Of a stretch of 64,000 nucleotides of DNA, positions 47,313 to 56,813 are shown in pieces (within the stretch, counting starts at the first letter, position 1; each line of letters opens with the position of its first letter). The DNA lies in assembly GCA_947476825.1 (NCBI GenBank), contig CANJRV010000002.1, forward strand, positions 1 to 64,000, in the 5' to 3' direction. The notes beneath the pieces were generated by a model. It ran no database searches, was not told the DNA's origin, and saw only the letters and a list, made by a program, of their open reading frames with translations. A program made the position numbers and the translations under genes. Source of the stretch: Bacteroidota bacterium (lineage in GTDB: Bacteria > Bacteroidota > Bacteroidia > Chitinophagales > Chitinophagaceae).

Positions 47313-48287
47313 ATGAGCAAGGGACCTATATCTCAATTTATAGAACATAATTATAGACACTTCAATGCAGCAGCTTTAATGGATGCAGCTAAAGGCTATG
47401 AAACACATTTGCTGGAAGATGGTAAAATGATGATAACCATTGCAGGCGCGATGAGCACTGCTGAATTAGGTATCTCCTTGGCAGAAATGATACGCCAAAA
47501 TAAAGTACATATTATTTCCTGTACTGGCGCCAATTTAGAAGAAGACATCATGAATCTGGTTGCACATAGTCACTATAAACGTGTTCCTAATTACCGTGAT
47601 TTAAGCCCACAAGACGAATGGGATTTATTAGAAAATCACTACAACCGCGTAACGGATACTTGCATTCCTGAAGAAGAAGCCTTTAGACGTTTACAAAAGC
47701 ATATTCATCAATTGTGGAAAGAAGCAGATGATAAGGGCGAACGTTTTTTTCCGCATGAATATATGTATAAAATGTTGTTGAGTGGTGTACTTGAACAATA
47801 TTATGAAATAGATCCAAAGAATAGCTGGATGCTCGCTGCAGCACAACACAATATTCCAATTGTTTGTCCAGGTTGGGAAGATAGTACGATGGGAAATATT
47901 TTTTCATCGTATATCATAAAAAATGAAATGAAAGCGAGTACCATGAAAAGTGGTATTGAATATATGGTTTGGTTGGCTGATTGGTATAGAAATAATAGTG
48001 CAGGAAAAGGAGTTGGCTTTTTTCAAATTGGTGGTGGTATTGCCGGTGATTTCCCAATTTGCGTAGTGCCAATGATGTATCAAGATTTGGAATGGCATGA
48101 TGTTCCGTTCTGGAGCTACTTCTGTCAAATATCAGATTCTACTACATCCTACGGTTCATATAGTGGTGCTGTTCCAAACGAAAAAATAACTTGGGGCAAG
48201 CTAGATATCCATACGCCAAAGTTCATTGTAGAAAGTGATGCTACCATTGTGGTTCCTCTTATTTTTGCATGGATACTAGGACAATAA
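47313..48287 (+). CDS. Deoxyhypusine synthase-like protein
   Basis: 324 aa from ATG 47313 (the track uses TTG 47292, which lies inside the -7 box). The fold signatures include MMITIAGAMSTAELGISLAE, ISCTGANLEEDIM (NAD-binding), SWMLAAAQHNIPIVCPGWED, GGGIAGDFPI and GSYSGAVPNEKITWGK. The Lys in WGK corresponds to the active-site Lys that carries the aminobutyl group in eukaryotic DHS. Bacteria lack eIF5A; related bacterial enzymes make homospermidine or act on unknown acceptors. Polyamine transfer is therefore likely, the acceptor unknown. Confidence 0.9.
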   Translation: MSKGPISQFIEHNYRHFNAAALMDAAKGYETHLLEDGKMMITIAGAMSTAELGISLAEMIRQNKVHIISCTGANLEEDIMNLVAHSHYKRVPNYRDLSPQDEWDLLENHYNRVTDTCIPEEEAFRRLQKHIHQLWKEADDKGERFFPHEYMYKMLLSGVLEQYYEIDPKNSWMLAAAQHNIPIVCPGWEDSTMGNIFSSYIIKNEMKASTMKSGIEYMVWLADWYRNNSAGKGVGFFQIGGGIAGDFPICVVPMMYQDLEWHDVPFWSYFCQISDSTTSYGSYSGAVPNEKITWGKLDIHTPKFIVESDATIVVPLIFAWILGQ

Positions 48288-48336
48288 TTTTTTTCACTTG
48301 AAAAATGAGAAACAATTAATATCCCTATCTTCCATC

Positions 48337-48367
48337 TTTGATTCGTATTATTTATTCCCTAAAATTG
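48337..48367 (+). promoter_or_regulatory. Promoter of the phospholipase D-like gene
   Basis: TTTG (48337-48340), a 19-base spacer, then TAAAATTG (48360-48367), one mismatch. The ATG is 36 bases downstream. Confidence 0.5.
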
Positions 48368-48403
48368 ACATACGCCATTTAGCAGAAAATAAATCCATAG
48401 ACT

Positions 48404-49963
48404 ATGTTCGTTCGTTGTAAGAATATACTTAATAGAAGAGTGTTTGGATTTTTACTGTTGATATCCTTATTGACTGCCTGCCATGATGAAAAGGATTTGA
48501 TACCTGTACAATCTGAAAACTTTTGTCTCCATATTCACCGTGATGATTCGGTTACTTTAGAACAACAACTTCGTCCGTATGATTCACTCATGCAAAACAA
48601 AACAGGCGCCTATGTGTTAGAAGATGGTGGCGGTTCATTGGTTACTAGAGCTTGGCTTTGCGAACATGCCGAGAAAACCATAGATGTACAGTACTTTATT
48701 TTTTCTACCGACAATGTTGGACTCATTGCTTGTGATTACCTTGTACGTGCTGCAGATCGTGGCGTAAAGGTTAGAATTCTAGTAGATGACATGATGGTGG
48801 AATCAAGTATTCATGAAATACTCATGCTGAATTCGCATAAAAACATTGATTTAAAAATTTATAATCCTGGCGTTAATTTAGGAAAAAATATTTTTCAGAA
48901 AATCAAAAAAATCGCTACTTCTTTTCGAACTGCCAATCAACGAATGCACAATAAAACATTTATAGTGGATGGAAAAGTAGCCATCACAGGTGGTCGAAAT
49001 ATTGCAGATGAATATTTTGATTACGATCATGAATATAATTTCCGGGATCGAGATGTATTGTTAATTGGCAAAATAGTCGGAAATATTAAACAGTCATTTG
49101 AACAATTTTGGAATGGTCATTTGAGTATCCCAGTTACCGATTTAGTATCCGAAAAGGAGAATCATTTTGAGGATACAAACCGCTTTGAACGATTACATGA
49201 ATATGCTTGCAACCCCAATAATTTCTGGCCACAAGTGCAAGATCAAATCAAACACCTACATACCACATTCGATTCGATTCAACATTCAAACGGATTGATT
49301 TGGAGTGATAGCATTTATTTTGTGTCTGATACCATGGGTAAAAATAATGGAACCCATGGTTTAAGTGGCGGCGGCGTTACAACAGACGCATTAATTAATT
49401 TAGTGCAACATGCCACACATTCAATTGACATTCAAAGTCCGTATTTAATTACAACCGAAAAAAGTCTCAACTTATTTAAGGCTGCAGTACAGCGTGGTGT
49501 GCACATTAGAATCCTCACCAACAGTCTGGCTTCAACCGATAACCTCGAAGCCTTTGGTGCTTATCAACGCGTGCGAAAAAAACTACTAGAGGCAGGCGTT
49601 GCTATTTATGAATTTAAACCCAACGCAGCAGAACGAACTAAAATTGCTACAGGAGCACTGCAGAAAAAATTAAACTATGTGCCCATCTTTGGCTTGCATG
49701 CTAAATCCATGGTTGTTGACAGACATATCACGGTAATAGGCACCTTTAATCTTGATCCTAGAAGCGCCAATTTAAATACAGAATGTTTTGCACTAATCTA
49801 TTCAAACACCATGGCAGAAAGAGTTTTACAAGGGATGGAAGAAGAATACAAATCGGAAAATGCATGGCACACTACCCTTCAATTTAACCCAGACGCAGAA
49901 GTAGGTAAATGGAAACGTTTTAAAACATTCACCAGAAAAGCATTACCAAAAAGTATTTTGTAA
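48404..49963 (+). CDS. Phospholipase D-family lipoprotein (cardiolipin synthase-like)
   Basis: 519 aa. N-terminal hydrophobic segment ending in lipobox LLTAC (about residue 27), so a lipoprotein. Two complete HxKxxxxD motifs: HNKTFIVDGKVAITGGRN (about 185) and HAKSMVVDRHITVIGTFN (about 428), each followed by Asn/Ser residues of the active site. This is the ClsC/YmdC-type architecture, which forms or remodels phospholipids by phosphatidyl transfer. No N-terminal TM pair as in ClsA. Repeat B6 lies downstream. Confidence 0.9.
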   Translation: MFVRCKNILNRRVFGFLLLISLLTACHDEKDLIPVQSENFCLHIHRDDSVTLEQQLRPYDSLMQNKTGAYVLEDGGGSLVTRAWLCEHAEKTIDVQYFIFSTDNVGLIACDYLVRAADRGVKVRILVDDMMVESSIHEILMLNSHKNIDLKIYNPGVNLGKNIFQKIKKIATSFRTANQRMHNKTFIVDGKVAITGGRNIADEYFDYDHEYNFRDRDVLLIGKIVGNIKQSFEQFWNGHLSIPVTDLVSEKENHFEDTNRFERLHEYACNPNNFWPQVQDQIKHLHTTFDSIQHSNGLIWSDSIYFVSDTMGKNNGTHGLSGGGVTTDALINLVQHATHSIDIQSPYLITTEKSLNLFKAAVQRGVHIRILTNSLASTDNLEAFGAYQRVRKKLLEAGVAIYEFKPNAAERTKIATGALQKKLNYVPIFGLHAKSMVVDRHITVIGTFNLDPRSANLNTECFALIYSNTMAERVLQGMEEEYKSENAWHTTLQFNPDAEVGKWKRFKTFTRKALPKSIL

Positions 49964-50027
49964 GCTAGGCATTCTGCGAAAGCTAAAAGAGTTATTCTCC
50001 ATCATTCAATTATCTATTATACTCTTT

Positions 50028-50109
50028 TGGGCGGCACTCACGCTTTCCATTACAATCTTTTTGCTGCAGAGCCAGCAAAAAGGATTTCCATTACAATCGT
50101 TGCCGCAAT
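50028..50109 (-). repeat. Family B palindromic element, copy B6
   Basis: Stem CTTTTTGCTG / CAGCAAAAAG. Both internal 12-mers are TTGTAATGGAAA (minus strand), unlike the TTGTAGCGAAAA of B4 and B7. No gene is seen in 49964-50342 apart from this and the tRNA promoter. Confidence 0.75.
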
Positions 50110-50286
50110 GCACCCATCAAACTAAATCATTTGCACAGGTACGTCCAAGTACACCAAGCTATTTTAAAGGCACAGTGAATACCCTTTTTTTCTTAACTCT
50201 TGAACTGAATTAATTATAAAAATCGCTTGAACAAACTAAAAAAAACAAGAATATTTATATTTATAATAAAAACTCTAAGTTGATAT

Positions 50287-50316
50287 TTTGTAAATTCAAA
50301 AATACCTCTATATTTG
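50287..50316 (+). promoter_or_regulatory. Consensus promoter of the tRNA pair
   Basis: TTTG (50287-50290), an 18-base spacer, then TATATTTG (50309-50316); tRNA-Gly begins 27 bases later. Confidence 0.7.
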
Positions 50317-50342
50317 CACTCCCGAAGTTCTTAAAAACTAAT

Positions 50343-50415
<73 letters not shown>

Positions 50416-50419
50416 CATC

Positions 50420-50450
50420 AAAAAATCCATTCATCGAGAATGGATTTTTT
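50420..50450 (+). terminator. Perfect hairpin between the two tRNAs
   Basis: AAAAAATCCATTC (50420-50432) / GAATGGATTTTTT (50438-50450), 13 bp, loop ATCGA. It looks like an intrinsic terminator, yet no separate promoter is visible for tRNA-Leu. Confidence 0.65.
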
Positions 50451-50468
50451 AATTTTCTTTACCAAAAT

Positions 50469-50554
50469 ACCTTGGTGGTGAAATTGGTAGACACGCAGGA
50501 CTTAAAATCCTGTGGGCAGCAATGTCCGTGCGGGTTCAAGTCCCGCCTGAGGTA
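50469..50554 (+). tRNA. tRNA-Leu (TAA)
   Basis: 86 nt, class II with variable arm. Acceptor ACCTTGG / CTGAGGT has two G-U pairs and an A1-U72 first pair. Anticodon loop CTTAAAA (TAA), T-arm GCGGG-TTCAAGT-CCCGC, discriminator A. The A1 end is unusual for tRNA-Leu, but the TG at positions 8-9 fixes the register. Confidence 0.93.
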
Positions 50555-50555
50555 C

Positions 50556-50609
50556 AAAAAATCAGAGTGAGAAACAGTGCGAAAGCGAGGTTTTAAGCTC
50601 TGATTTTTT
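50556..50609 (+). terminator. Terminator after tRNA-Leu
   Basis: AAAAAATCAGAG (50556-50567) / CTCTGATTTTTT (50598-50609), a 12-bp stem with a 30-base loop and T-run. Confidence 0.7.
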
Positions 50610-50794
50610 TGTTTATGAAATTCTAGCTTTTCTTTTGCAAGAACTATTTCTTCTCTCTATTAACAAGGAATACAACAAAGTGAATTAGATCTTCTATGAT
50701 TAAATTTTTAGAACTTGGTCAATATCGCGCTTCACAAAATACAACCACTAATTCCAATCGATTCTATTTGTTATTATTATTAAATATTCCCCAT

Positions 50795-52120
50795 CTACTT
50801 TGCTTCCTCTTGCAAATATTTTTTATCCTCCTCGCTAACGGATACTTTCCAATAAATTCTTTGATAATAGGCCCATGTATTCCTATCGCAGTGAAGAATT
50901 CCAGTATTGTATTGAAATACTTGAAATAGATTTAAACATAAAAAATAGAGCAAACAAATCCCCCAAATTATTTTCAATTTTGACATTAGCATTTTTTGTA
51001 AAATAGCTAACATGGGTAACAACATTATAGGAGTTGATTGAACCAATGCCCTAGCGCTATACGAACCGCCATAACGCCAAATATGCCAAGCAATAACTAT
51101 CCAAATATTAAGTAACATAAACGATCTAATACTCAGGGAGAATTTCTCTTTTCCAATAAAAAATAATCCGATAAGCATCAGCAAACAAATGGGTGTATAA
51201 AGTAACCCCCCTTTTTCTTCCCCAAAAAGTACCCTGAAATGTGGTGACAAAAAATCCCATTTGCTACCTACATCAAACACCCAATGGTTAGTGGTATATT
51301 TCCAATACATCAACTGGATACTCAGAATACAAAACATACCCAAACCAGCAAGCAAAAAATAAACCCAATTCAATTTTACAAAAGAAGAAAATTCATTTTT
51401 TGGATACCCCCATAACAATGGAATAAATAAAATAACGCCTTCAGTTGGTCTACATAACATCGCAAAGCCAATAAGGATACCTATTCCAATCGACTTTAAT
51501 ATAGTTTTTCTTTTATACCATGAGTCACTTAAAACTAAAATGTATACATACAATGGAAAAATCCACGCATGACTTTGGCAATTATCTACTGCAATATATT
51601 GAATCGCATTTGTGCCTAAAATGGCCAATATCAATCCAATTCCAACCGTCAAATCGTTATAATAATTAAGTAAAAATCGCCGTAAAACAATAAGTGAAAT
51701 GAAAGCCCAAAATATTGCACCATAGGCAATCCCTTTTTGGTAAATGGAAGAGAACCCATCTGCTTCTCCATTAACTTTTGCTATACCATGTGCCATCAGA
51801 AAAAATGGCAATTGCAAAACCGCTACCCCTACAAAATATTTTCCTGTGTAAAACCCAGATTCATTTTTTTGGAATTGATAAAAATTGTTTTCCTCTCCTT
51901 GCAAGTGATATTTCTTTTCTATACTATCATAAAATGATAAGCCACGAATATCATGATAAATGAAAGTTGCAGGCAAATACAAATAGTACCCTAAGGCATC
52001 CCATGTTGTAACCTTAATTGGCATTTGATTATCAGAAGTAGGATAGGCATTTCTTTCATATAAACAAACAATTGCAATTAGCAAAAGTGCAAAAGTTGAA
52101 AACCTAATTCTTGATTTCAT
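50795..52120 (-). CDS. Polytopic membrane protein, GT-C glycosyltransferase-like
   Basis: 441 aa with about ten hydrophobic segments. After the first TM comes a long extracytoplasmic loop starting TTWDALGYYLYLPATFIYHD. The middle has NAIQYIAVDNCQSHAWIFPL and IGFAMLCRPTEGVILFIPLL. The TM layout and the CRPTEG segment resemble GT-C type lipid-linked glycosyltransferases (ArnT/mannosyltransferase-like), though the Asp dyad is not clear. Possibly adds sugars to surface polymers or lipids. Stand-alone. Confidence 0.7.
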   Translation of the reverse strand: MKSRIRFSTFALLLIAIVCLYERNAYPTSDNQMPIKVTTWDALGYYLYLPATFIYHDIRGLSFYDSIEKKYHLQGEENNFYQFQKNESGFYTGKYFVGVAVLQLPFFLMAHGIAKVNGEADGFSSIYQKGIAYGAIFWAFISLIVLRRFLLNYYNDLTVGIGLILAILGTNAIQYIAVDNCQSHAWIFPLYVYILVLSDSWYKRKTILKSIGIGILIGFAMLCRPTEGVILFIPLLWGYPKNEFSSFVKLNWVYFLLAGLGMFCILSIQLMYWKYTTNHWVFDVGSKWDFLSPHFRVLFGEEKGGLLYTPICLLMLIGLFFIGKEKFSLSIRSFMLLNIWIVIAWHIWRYGGSYSARALVQSTPIMLLPMLAILQKMLMSKLKIIWGICLLYFLCLNLFQVFQYNTGILHCDRNTWAYYQRIYWKVSVSEEDKKYLQEEAK

Positions 52121-52498
52121 ATTTATTGTTCATCTCTAAAAACTAAAATTAATCATCCTTTGTTCAAAAGTATTCATCCTTTAGTGGTTTATTTTAAATT
52201 CATATTCCAAATCTACTTAAAAATAAAAAAGTTGACCTAATTGAATTTATTTGACAACGCTATTTATTCAACAAAAAATGAAAAAAGAAATCCTAATTCA
52301 ACTTATCCATTTATTTCAAGTTGTTATCTGATTCAATAAAGGCTTTCTCAATTAGCTTAGCAATTCTTAATAAAGAGAATTCAATCCAATTTATTTTAGT
52401 TATTTTTATCAATTGAATTCTAGAAAATCCAAATTAAAACTAATCATTGAACGTCCTACTAAAAATTAATTCCTCCATCAAAAACCATAAACAAAACC
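52121..52498. other. AT-rich divergent intergenic region
   Basis: Lies between the membrane protein and the collagen-like gene. I see no gene, no member of repeat families A-D and no strong promoter match. Confidence 0.5.
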
Positions 52499-55195
52499 AT
52501 GAAAAAAAATCTATTCCTTCTTTGCACCTTGGTATGTATGCTTATCAGCACTTTTGTATTTGCACAAGTTCCACAAAAATTTAATTACCAAGGTATTGCA
52601 CGCGATGCGAAGGGTACTCCCCTAGTAAAGCAAAAAATGACTTTGAAATTATCTGTTTTAGCCACATCCGATGCAACATTTGCAGAATACGAAGAAATAC
52701 AAATGGTAACTACCAATGAGTTTGGATTATATACTTTGCAAATTGGCAACGGCACACCAGTATCTGGTGAAATGAAATCCGTAAAATGGGAGACTGGCAA
52801 TAAATATATTAAAGTGGCTATCGATCCAAATGGCGCTAACAATTTTGTAGAGGCTGGTACTTCCCAATTACTTTCTGTTCCGTATGCATTATATGCAGAT
52901 AAAGCTGGATCATCCACGAATGCAACGCATGGTGAAACACGCACTGGTGCAGTAAGTTCGAATGCAGCACATGTTGGAGGGGATGCAAATTATATTACGA
53001 AATTTACGGCATTAAATACGATTGGCAAATCAATACTTTACGACAATGGAAGTGCTATTGGTATAGGAACAACAAGTCCAGTTGCAGGTACTAAAATCCA
53101 TATTTATGATACGAATGCTGGGATTACAGAAATGAGAATTCAACATACGAAACCAACTCTTGGCGGTGCTTCACGCCTTTCTTTTTTCAATGACGCAAAC
53201 ACAGCCTTCACAGCTACTGCTAATTATGCGGTGATGAATAAACAAGCAACTAATAATACGGGTATAGTAGGTCCAGGTTTTGCCAATTCAAAATTATTCG
53301 GATTTAACAATAGCCAAGGTAGTCTACTTTTTTCAACGGGTGGTAATATTGGATTTGGTTATTATAATCAATCGAATTCTACAGTTACTACAAGATTATT
53401 TATTGATAGTACTTCAGGTAATGTGGGACTTGGTAATACAAGCCCAGGTGCAAAGCTAGAGGTAACAGGACAAGTTAAAATTACTGGTGGCACGCCAGGA
53501 GCTGGAAAGGTATTAACTAGTGATGCGACAGGATTAGCTTCTTGGACTGCATTAGCAAGTGGACCTACTGGTCCTGCTGGCGCAACGGGTGCAACAGGTG
53601 CGCAAGGGCCTATTGGATTAACAGGTCCTGCGGGTGCTGCAGGTGCTACTGGACCTCAAGGCGTTCAAGGTGCTGCAGGAGCTAATGGTGCACAAGGAAT
53701 ACAAGGCCCAGCTGGAGCAAATGGAGCACAAGGAGTTCAAGGCCCTGCGGGTGCTAATGGTGCTCAAGGATTACAAGGTCCAGCTGGAACACCTGGTGTG
53801 CCTGGTTCTAATGGAGCCGCAGGTGCTACAGGGGCAACAGGCCCTACAGGTGCTGCTGGAACTTCTGCTTACACTGCTGGAGCTGGTATTAGTATTGCTG
53901 GTTCTGTTATCTCTGCAACTGGCGGCGGTGGCGGAGTTAGCGGTAGTGGTACTACAAACTATCTAAGTAAATTCACAAGTGCAAGCGCAATTGGTAATAG
54001 CAGTATACAAGACAATGGAACTAACCTTGGTATTGGTGGTGCACCGAATGCCATAGAAAAATTAAACATCCCAATGTCTACTGGCACTGGTGCATTAAGC
54101 ATTGACAAAACAAATACAACTGCTGGCTCTTACGCAACTCGCTTTACGCAAACAGGCACTAATGGACAAAAAGTGTATATGAATTACAATGGTACGTTTA
54201 CAGCAGGGGCCTTCTCTGCACCAAGTCCAGCTATTGCTGTTTATACTACAGGAGCAAATCTTGGTATTTATTCCATTACATCTGGAAATGGTGCTGGAAC
54301 TGCAATGAATGGCGAAAGCACTATATGGACAGGAGGTCGTTTTCGTACAAAAGATTCAACGAATCTAGGTGCTTCTGGGCTTGTTGGTATTACTGAATCG
54401 AAAAGGAATAATGTAGGCGCCATCATAGGACTTAATACCGCTACAAATACAGACTCAACCCATGTTGGCGTGTATGGAACCTACAATGAAACCGCATATG
54501 GCGTTGGTGTCATGGGTCTTGGTGCTGGTGCATCAACTTTAACTTCTACTACAAATGATATAGGTGTTTACGGTAGTGCAGATACTTATGGAATGTTTGG
54601 GTTAAGTGATGCTGGCGTAGGCGTATATGGATATGTGAATAATACTACAACTGGTTATGGTGTGGTTTCAGATGGTAATTTCTATGCATTTGGTGATACT
54701 TACGCAACCGGTACTAAATCGGCAGTGGTACCAACTAGCCAAGGAAATAAATTAGTATATTGTAGTGAAAGCCCTGAAATTTGGTTTGAAGATTTTGGCA
54801 ATGGTACATTAGCACAAGGAGAAACAGACATTCAACTTGATCCATTATTTTTAGAAATGGTAAAAATAAATGAAGACCATCCAATGGTTGTAACCGTTAC
54901 ACCACTTGGCAATTGCAATGGTTTATATGTAGAGCCTGGTACAACTGGATTCAAAGTTAAAGAATTAAATAACGGAACCAGCAATGTGAAATTTAGTTAT
55001 AGAATAAGTGCAAAAAGAATCAATTTCGAAGACAAACGCTTCGGTGAAGATCCAATGATAGCTTTTAATAAAGCCAAAGAATTGAACGCAAAAAAAACTG
55101 GCGACCAAGCTCAAACTTTACCTGCAAACTCCAATAAAACACCCGTGAATTTTAAAGCGCTTGCTACACAAGCAGCAGCTAGTAGTAAGGAGTAG
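52499..55195 (+). CDS. Exported collagen-like (Gly-X-Y) protein
   Basis: 898 aa. Signal peptide (to FVFAQ), then an N-terminal ~120-aa domain common in Bacteroidota surface proteins (VPQKFNYQGIARDAKGTPLV .. LLSVPYALYADKAG). Residues about 358-457 are a run of Gly-X-Y triplets (GPTGPAGATGATGAQGP) with a 12-aa GPAGANGAQGVQ period. A large C-terminal region of T/G/N-rich repeats follows, then a conserved end domain (EIWFEDFGNGTLAQGETDIQ). No type A or B T9SS tail is visible. Likely a trimeric surface filament or adhesin; export past the outer membrane is unresolved. Confidence 0.88.
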   Translation: MKKNLFLLCTLVCMLISTFVFAQVPQKFNYQGIARDAKGTPLVKQKMTLKLSVLATSDATFAEYEEIQMVTTNEFGLYTLQIGNGTPVSGEMKSVKWETGNKYIKVAIDPNGANNFVEAGTSQLLSVPYALYADKAGSSTNATHGETRTGAVSSNAAHVGGDANYITKFTALNTIGKSILYDNGSAIGIGTTSPVAGTKIHIYDTNAGITEMRIQHTKPTLGGASRLSFFNDANTAFTATANYAVMNKQATNNTGIVGPGFANSKLFGFNNSQGSLLFSTGGNIGFGYYNQSNSTVTTRLFIDSTSGNVGLGNTSPGAKLEVTGQVKITGGTPGAGKVLTSDATGLASWTALASGPTGPAGATGATGAQGPIGLTGPAGAAGATGPQGVQGAAGANGAQGIQGPAGANGAQGVQGPAGANGAQGLQGPAGTPGVPGSNGAAGATGATGPTGAAGTSAYTAGAGISIAGSVISATGGGGGVSGSGTTNYLSKFTSASAIGNSSIQDNGTNLGIGGAPNAIEKLNIPMSTGTGALSIDKTNTTAGSYATRFTQTGTNGQKVYMNYNGTFTAGAFSAPSPAIAVYTTGANLGIYSITSGNGAGTAMNGESTIWTGGRFRTKDSTNLGASGLVGITESKRNNVGAIIGLNTATNTDSTHVGVYGTYNETAYGVGVMGLGAGASTLTSTTNDIGVYGSADTYGMFGLSDAGVGVYGYVNNTTTGYGVVSDGNFYAFGDTYATGTKSAVVPTSQGNKLVYCSESPEIWFEDFGNGTLAQGETDIQLDPLFLEMVKINEDHPMVVTVTPLGNCNGLYVEPGTTGFKVKELNNGTSNVKFSYRISAKRINFEDKRFGEDPMIAFNKAKELNAKKTGDQAQTLPANSNKTPVNFKALATQAAASSKE

Positions 55196-55237
55196 TGAGT
55201 AATGAGTAGTGAGTAATGAGTATTTAGTAGTTAGTAG
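55196..55237 (+). repeat. GTAGTGAGTAATGAG simple repeat at a gene end
   Basis: Repeats of AGTAGTGAGTAATGAGT continue from the last codons (SSKE) and the stop of the collagen-like gene. Confidence 0.6.
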
Positions 55238-55266
55238 AAAGTACCTTCATGGAGATACTTTTTACT
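55238..55266 (+). terminator. Terminator-like hairpin after the collagen-like gene
   Basis: AAAGTA / TACTTT arms with inner CTTC-at-GGAG-type pairing, followed by TTTTAC. Imperfect, so moderate confidence. Confidence 0.4.
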
Positions 55267-55354
55267 TTCTACTTTCTACTTAGTTGAGATGCTTCAATCA
55301 AATAATGTGGAATAACAATTACTACTTTTAATTTTTGAAAATTATCTTTACCCA

Positions 55355-55987
55355 ATGACAAATTTTATTCCTATTTTCCCTTTGAATATTGTGGTGTTTC
55401 CATTTGAGAAATTAAACCTTCATATTTTTGAACCTCGCTATAAACAACTAATAAAAGAGTGCTTTACCGAAAAAAAACTTTTTGGCATTCCAACGGTATT
55501 AAATGGAAAAGTTTCGGAATTTGGCACTACAGTTGAAATTCTATCCATAGAAAAAGAACATGCAAATGGGGATATGGATATCCGAACGGAAGGAAAACAA
55601 ATATTTAAAATTTTAGAATTCATCAAAGAATTACCCAACAAACAATACAGCGGTGCTATTGTCCATTACCCTGAAAACAACATGTACGGTGTTCATCGAA
55701 AAATGGAAAAAATAATATTGGAAGTTCGCCATTTTCATGAACTATTAGAAGTCACAAAACAATACCGCAAAGCAGACGACGAATTATGTACATACGACCT
55801 TGCACATCATGTGGGCATGTCATTGGATCAAGAATATGAATTTCTAAATCTACTTCGTGAAGACCAACGACAAGAATACTTACAGCAACATCTTAAGAAT
55901 ATTATTCCAACCATTATTGAGTTACAAAACTTAAAAGATAGAATTCAATTGAATGGTCACTTTAGAAAACTTTCTGTAGAAGAATAG
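55355..55987 (+). CDS. LON N-terminal (substrate-binding) domain protein
   Basis: 210 aa. Starts FIPIFPLNIVVFPFEKLNLHIFEPRYKQLI, the signature of the Lon protease N-domain, and has no ATPase or protease domain. Middle: GTTVEILSIEKEHANGDMDI. C-terminal helices hold DLAHHVGMSLDQEYEFLNL. Stand-alone Lon-N proteins are widespread and of unproven role, perhaps substrate recognition. Cytoplasmic, monocistronic. Confidence 0.88.
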   Translation: MTNFIPIFPLNIVVFPFEKLNLHIFEPRYKQLIKECFTEKKLFGIPTVLNGKVSEFGTTVEILSIEKEHANGDMDIRTEGKQIFKILEFIKELPNKQYSGAIVHYPENNMYGVHRKMEKIILEVRHFHELLEVTKQYRKADDELCTYDLAHHVGMSLDQEYEFLNLLREDQRQEYLQQHLKNIIPTIIELQNLKDRIQLNGHFRKLSVEE

Positions 55988-56125
55988 TAAAGTAAGGCTC
56001 TGGAAATATTCCTATTTGCTTCAAATAACTTCCTGAATAAAGTGAATATAATTTGACATTTTACAACTTCAGTTCTGTGTGCCTGAAGCCCCCTACCCTA
56101 ATAAACGAATGCACCAAGCTACACA

Positions 56126-56803
56126 CTAATAATCCCCATTTATACCAACTTCAAACAAACCAACACTATCGATACCAACAGAACCTGTATTACCTTTCAA
56201 ATACATGGTATAAAAATATCCAGGTTGAAATGTAGTCGGTGGAGACGCATAAATTAAATTGGAAGTACCAGCTTGGTTTACGATAAATTTATAAGTCCCT
56301 GAATTAAAGCTTGTATAAGGTGAATATTCTCCATTTTTCATGGAATGGAAAAATAATGTATTGGCAGTATCTAACACATCAACTCGATTCACATTATTGG
56401 ATAAATGCAAAAAGCGAACATTACAAGTTGAACCTACTGGTGTAATAAAATTTTCTTCAATGACTTTATGCAGGATATAACCAGCTGAATCATACACAAA
56501 CAAAGTATAATCTTTATTCTCCACAATGGTGATGGCTGTATCAATAAATATTGCACCGGTAATATTTCGAATTTGTAGTTTATGTTTCGTAGCAATATAA
56601 TCACGGAAAAGGCTATAGTTTAAATACTCCACATAGGTATTATAAACCGTTCCGTAATCCATATCAATATTAATGCCGCCCGATAAATACGAAGCATTAA
56701 TAACGCGCATTCTACCTATATTTTCCTTGACCTTATTGCCTTTGCAACAAAGCAAAAAAGCCAAAGAAATAAACAATAATAAAAGTGGAAGATATTTTTT
56801 CAT
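56126..56803 (-). CDS. DUF4397-type lipoprotein
   Basis: 225 aa. Signal ends LAFLLCCKG, a lipobox with the lipidated Cys. Sequence MRVINASYLSGGINIDMDYG and VRFLHLSNNVNRVDVLDTAN are the two beta-rich halves typical of DUF4397. Function unknown. Third gene of an aminotransferase-rhomboid-lipoprotein operon (10-base gap). Confidence 0.82.
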   Translation of the reverse strand: MKKYLPLLLLFISLAFLLCCKGNKVKENIGRMRVINASYLSGGINIDMDYGTVYNTYVEYLNYSLFRDYIATKHKLQIRNITGAIFIDTAITIVENKDYTLFVYDSAGYILHKVIEENFITPVGSTCNVRFLHLSNNVNRVDVLDTANTLFFHSMKNGEYSPYTSFNSGTYKFIVNQAGTSNLIYASPPTTFQPGYFYTMYLKGNTGSVGIDSVGLFEVGINGDY

Positions 56804-56813
56804 GCAATAAAAT

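Noticed and set aside
53572-53868. Collagen-like region as a phage tail fibre or prophage trace
   Set aside because: The protein has a signal peptide and a Bacteroidota surface-protein N-domain, and no phage genes are near.
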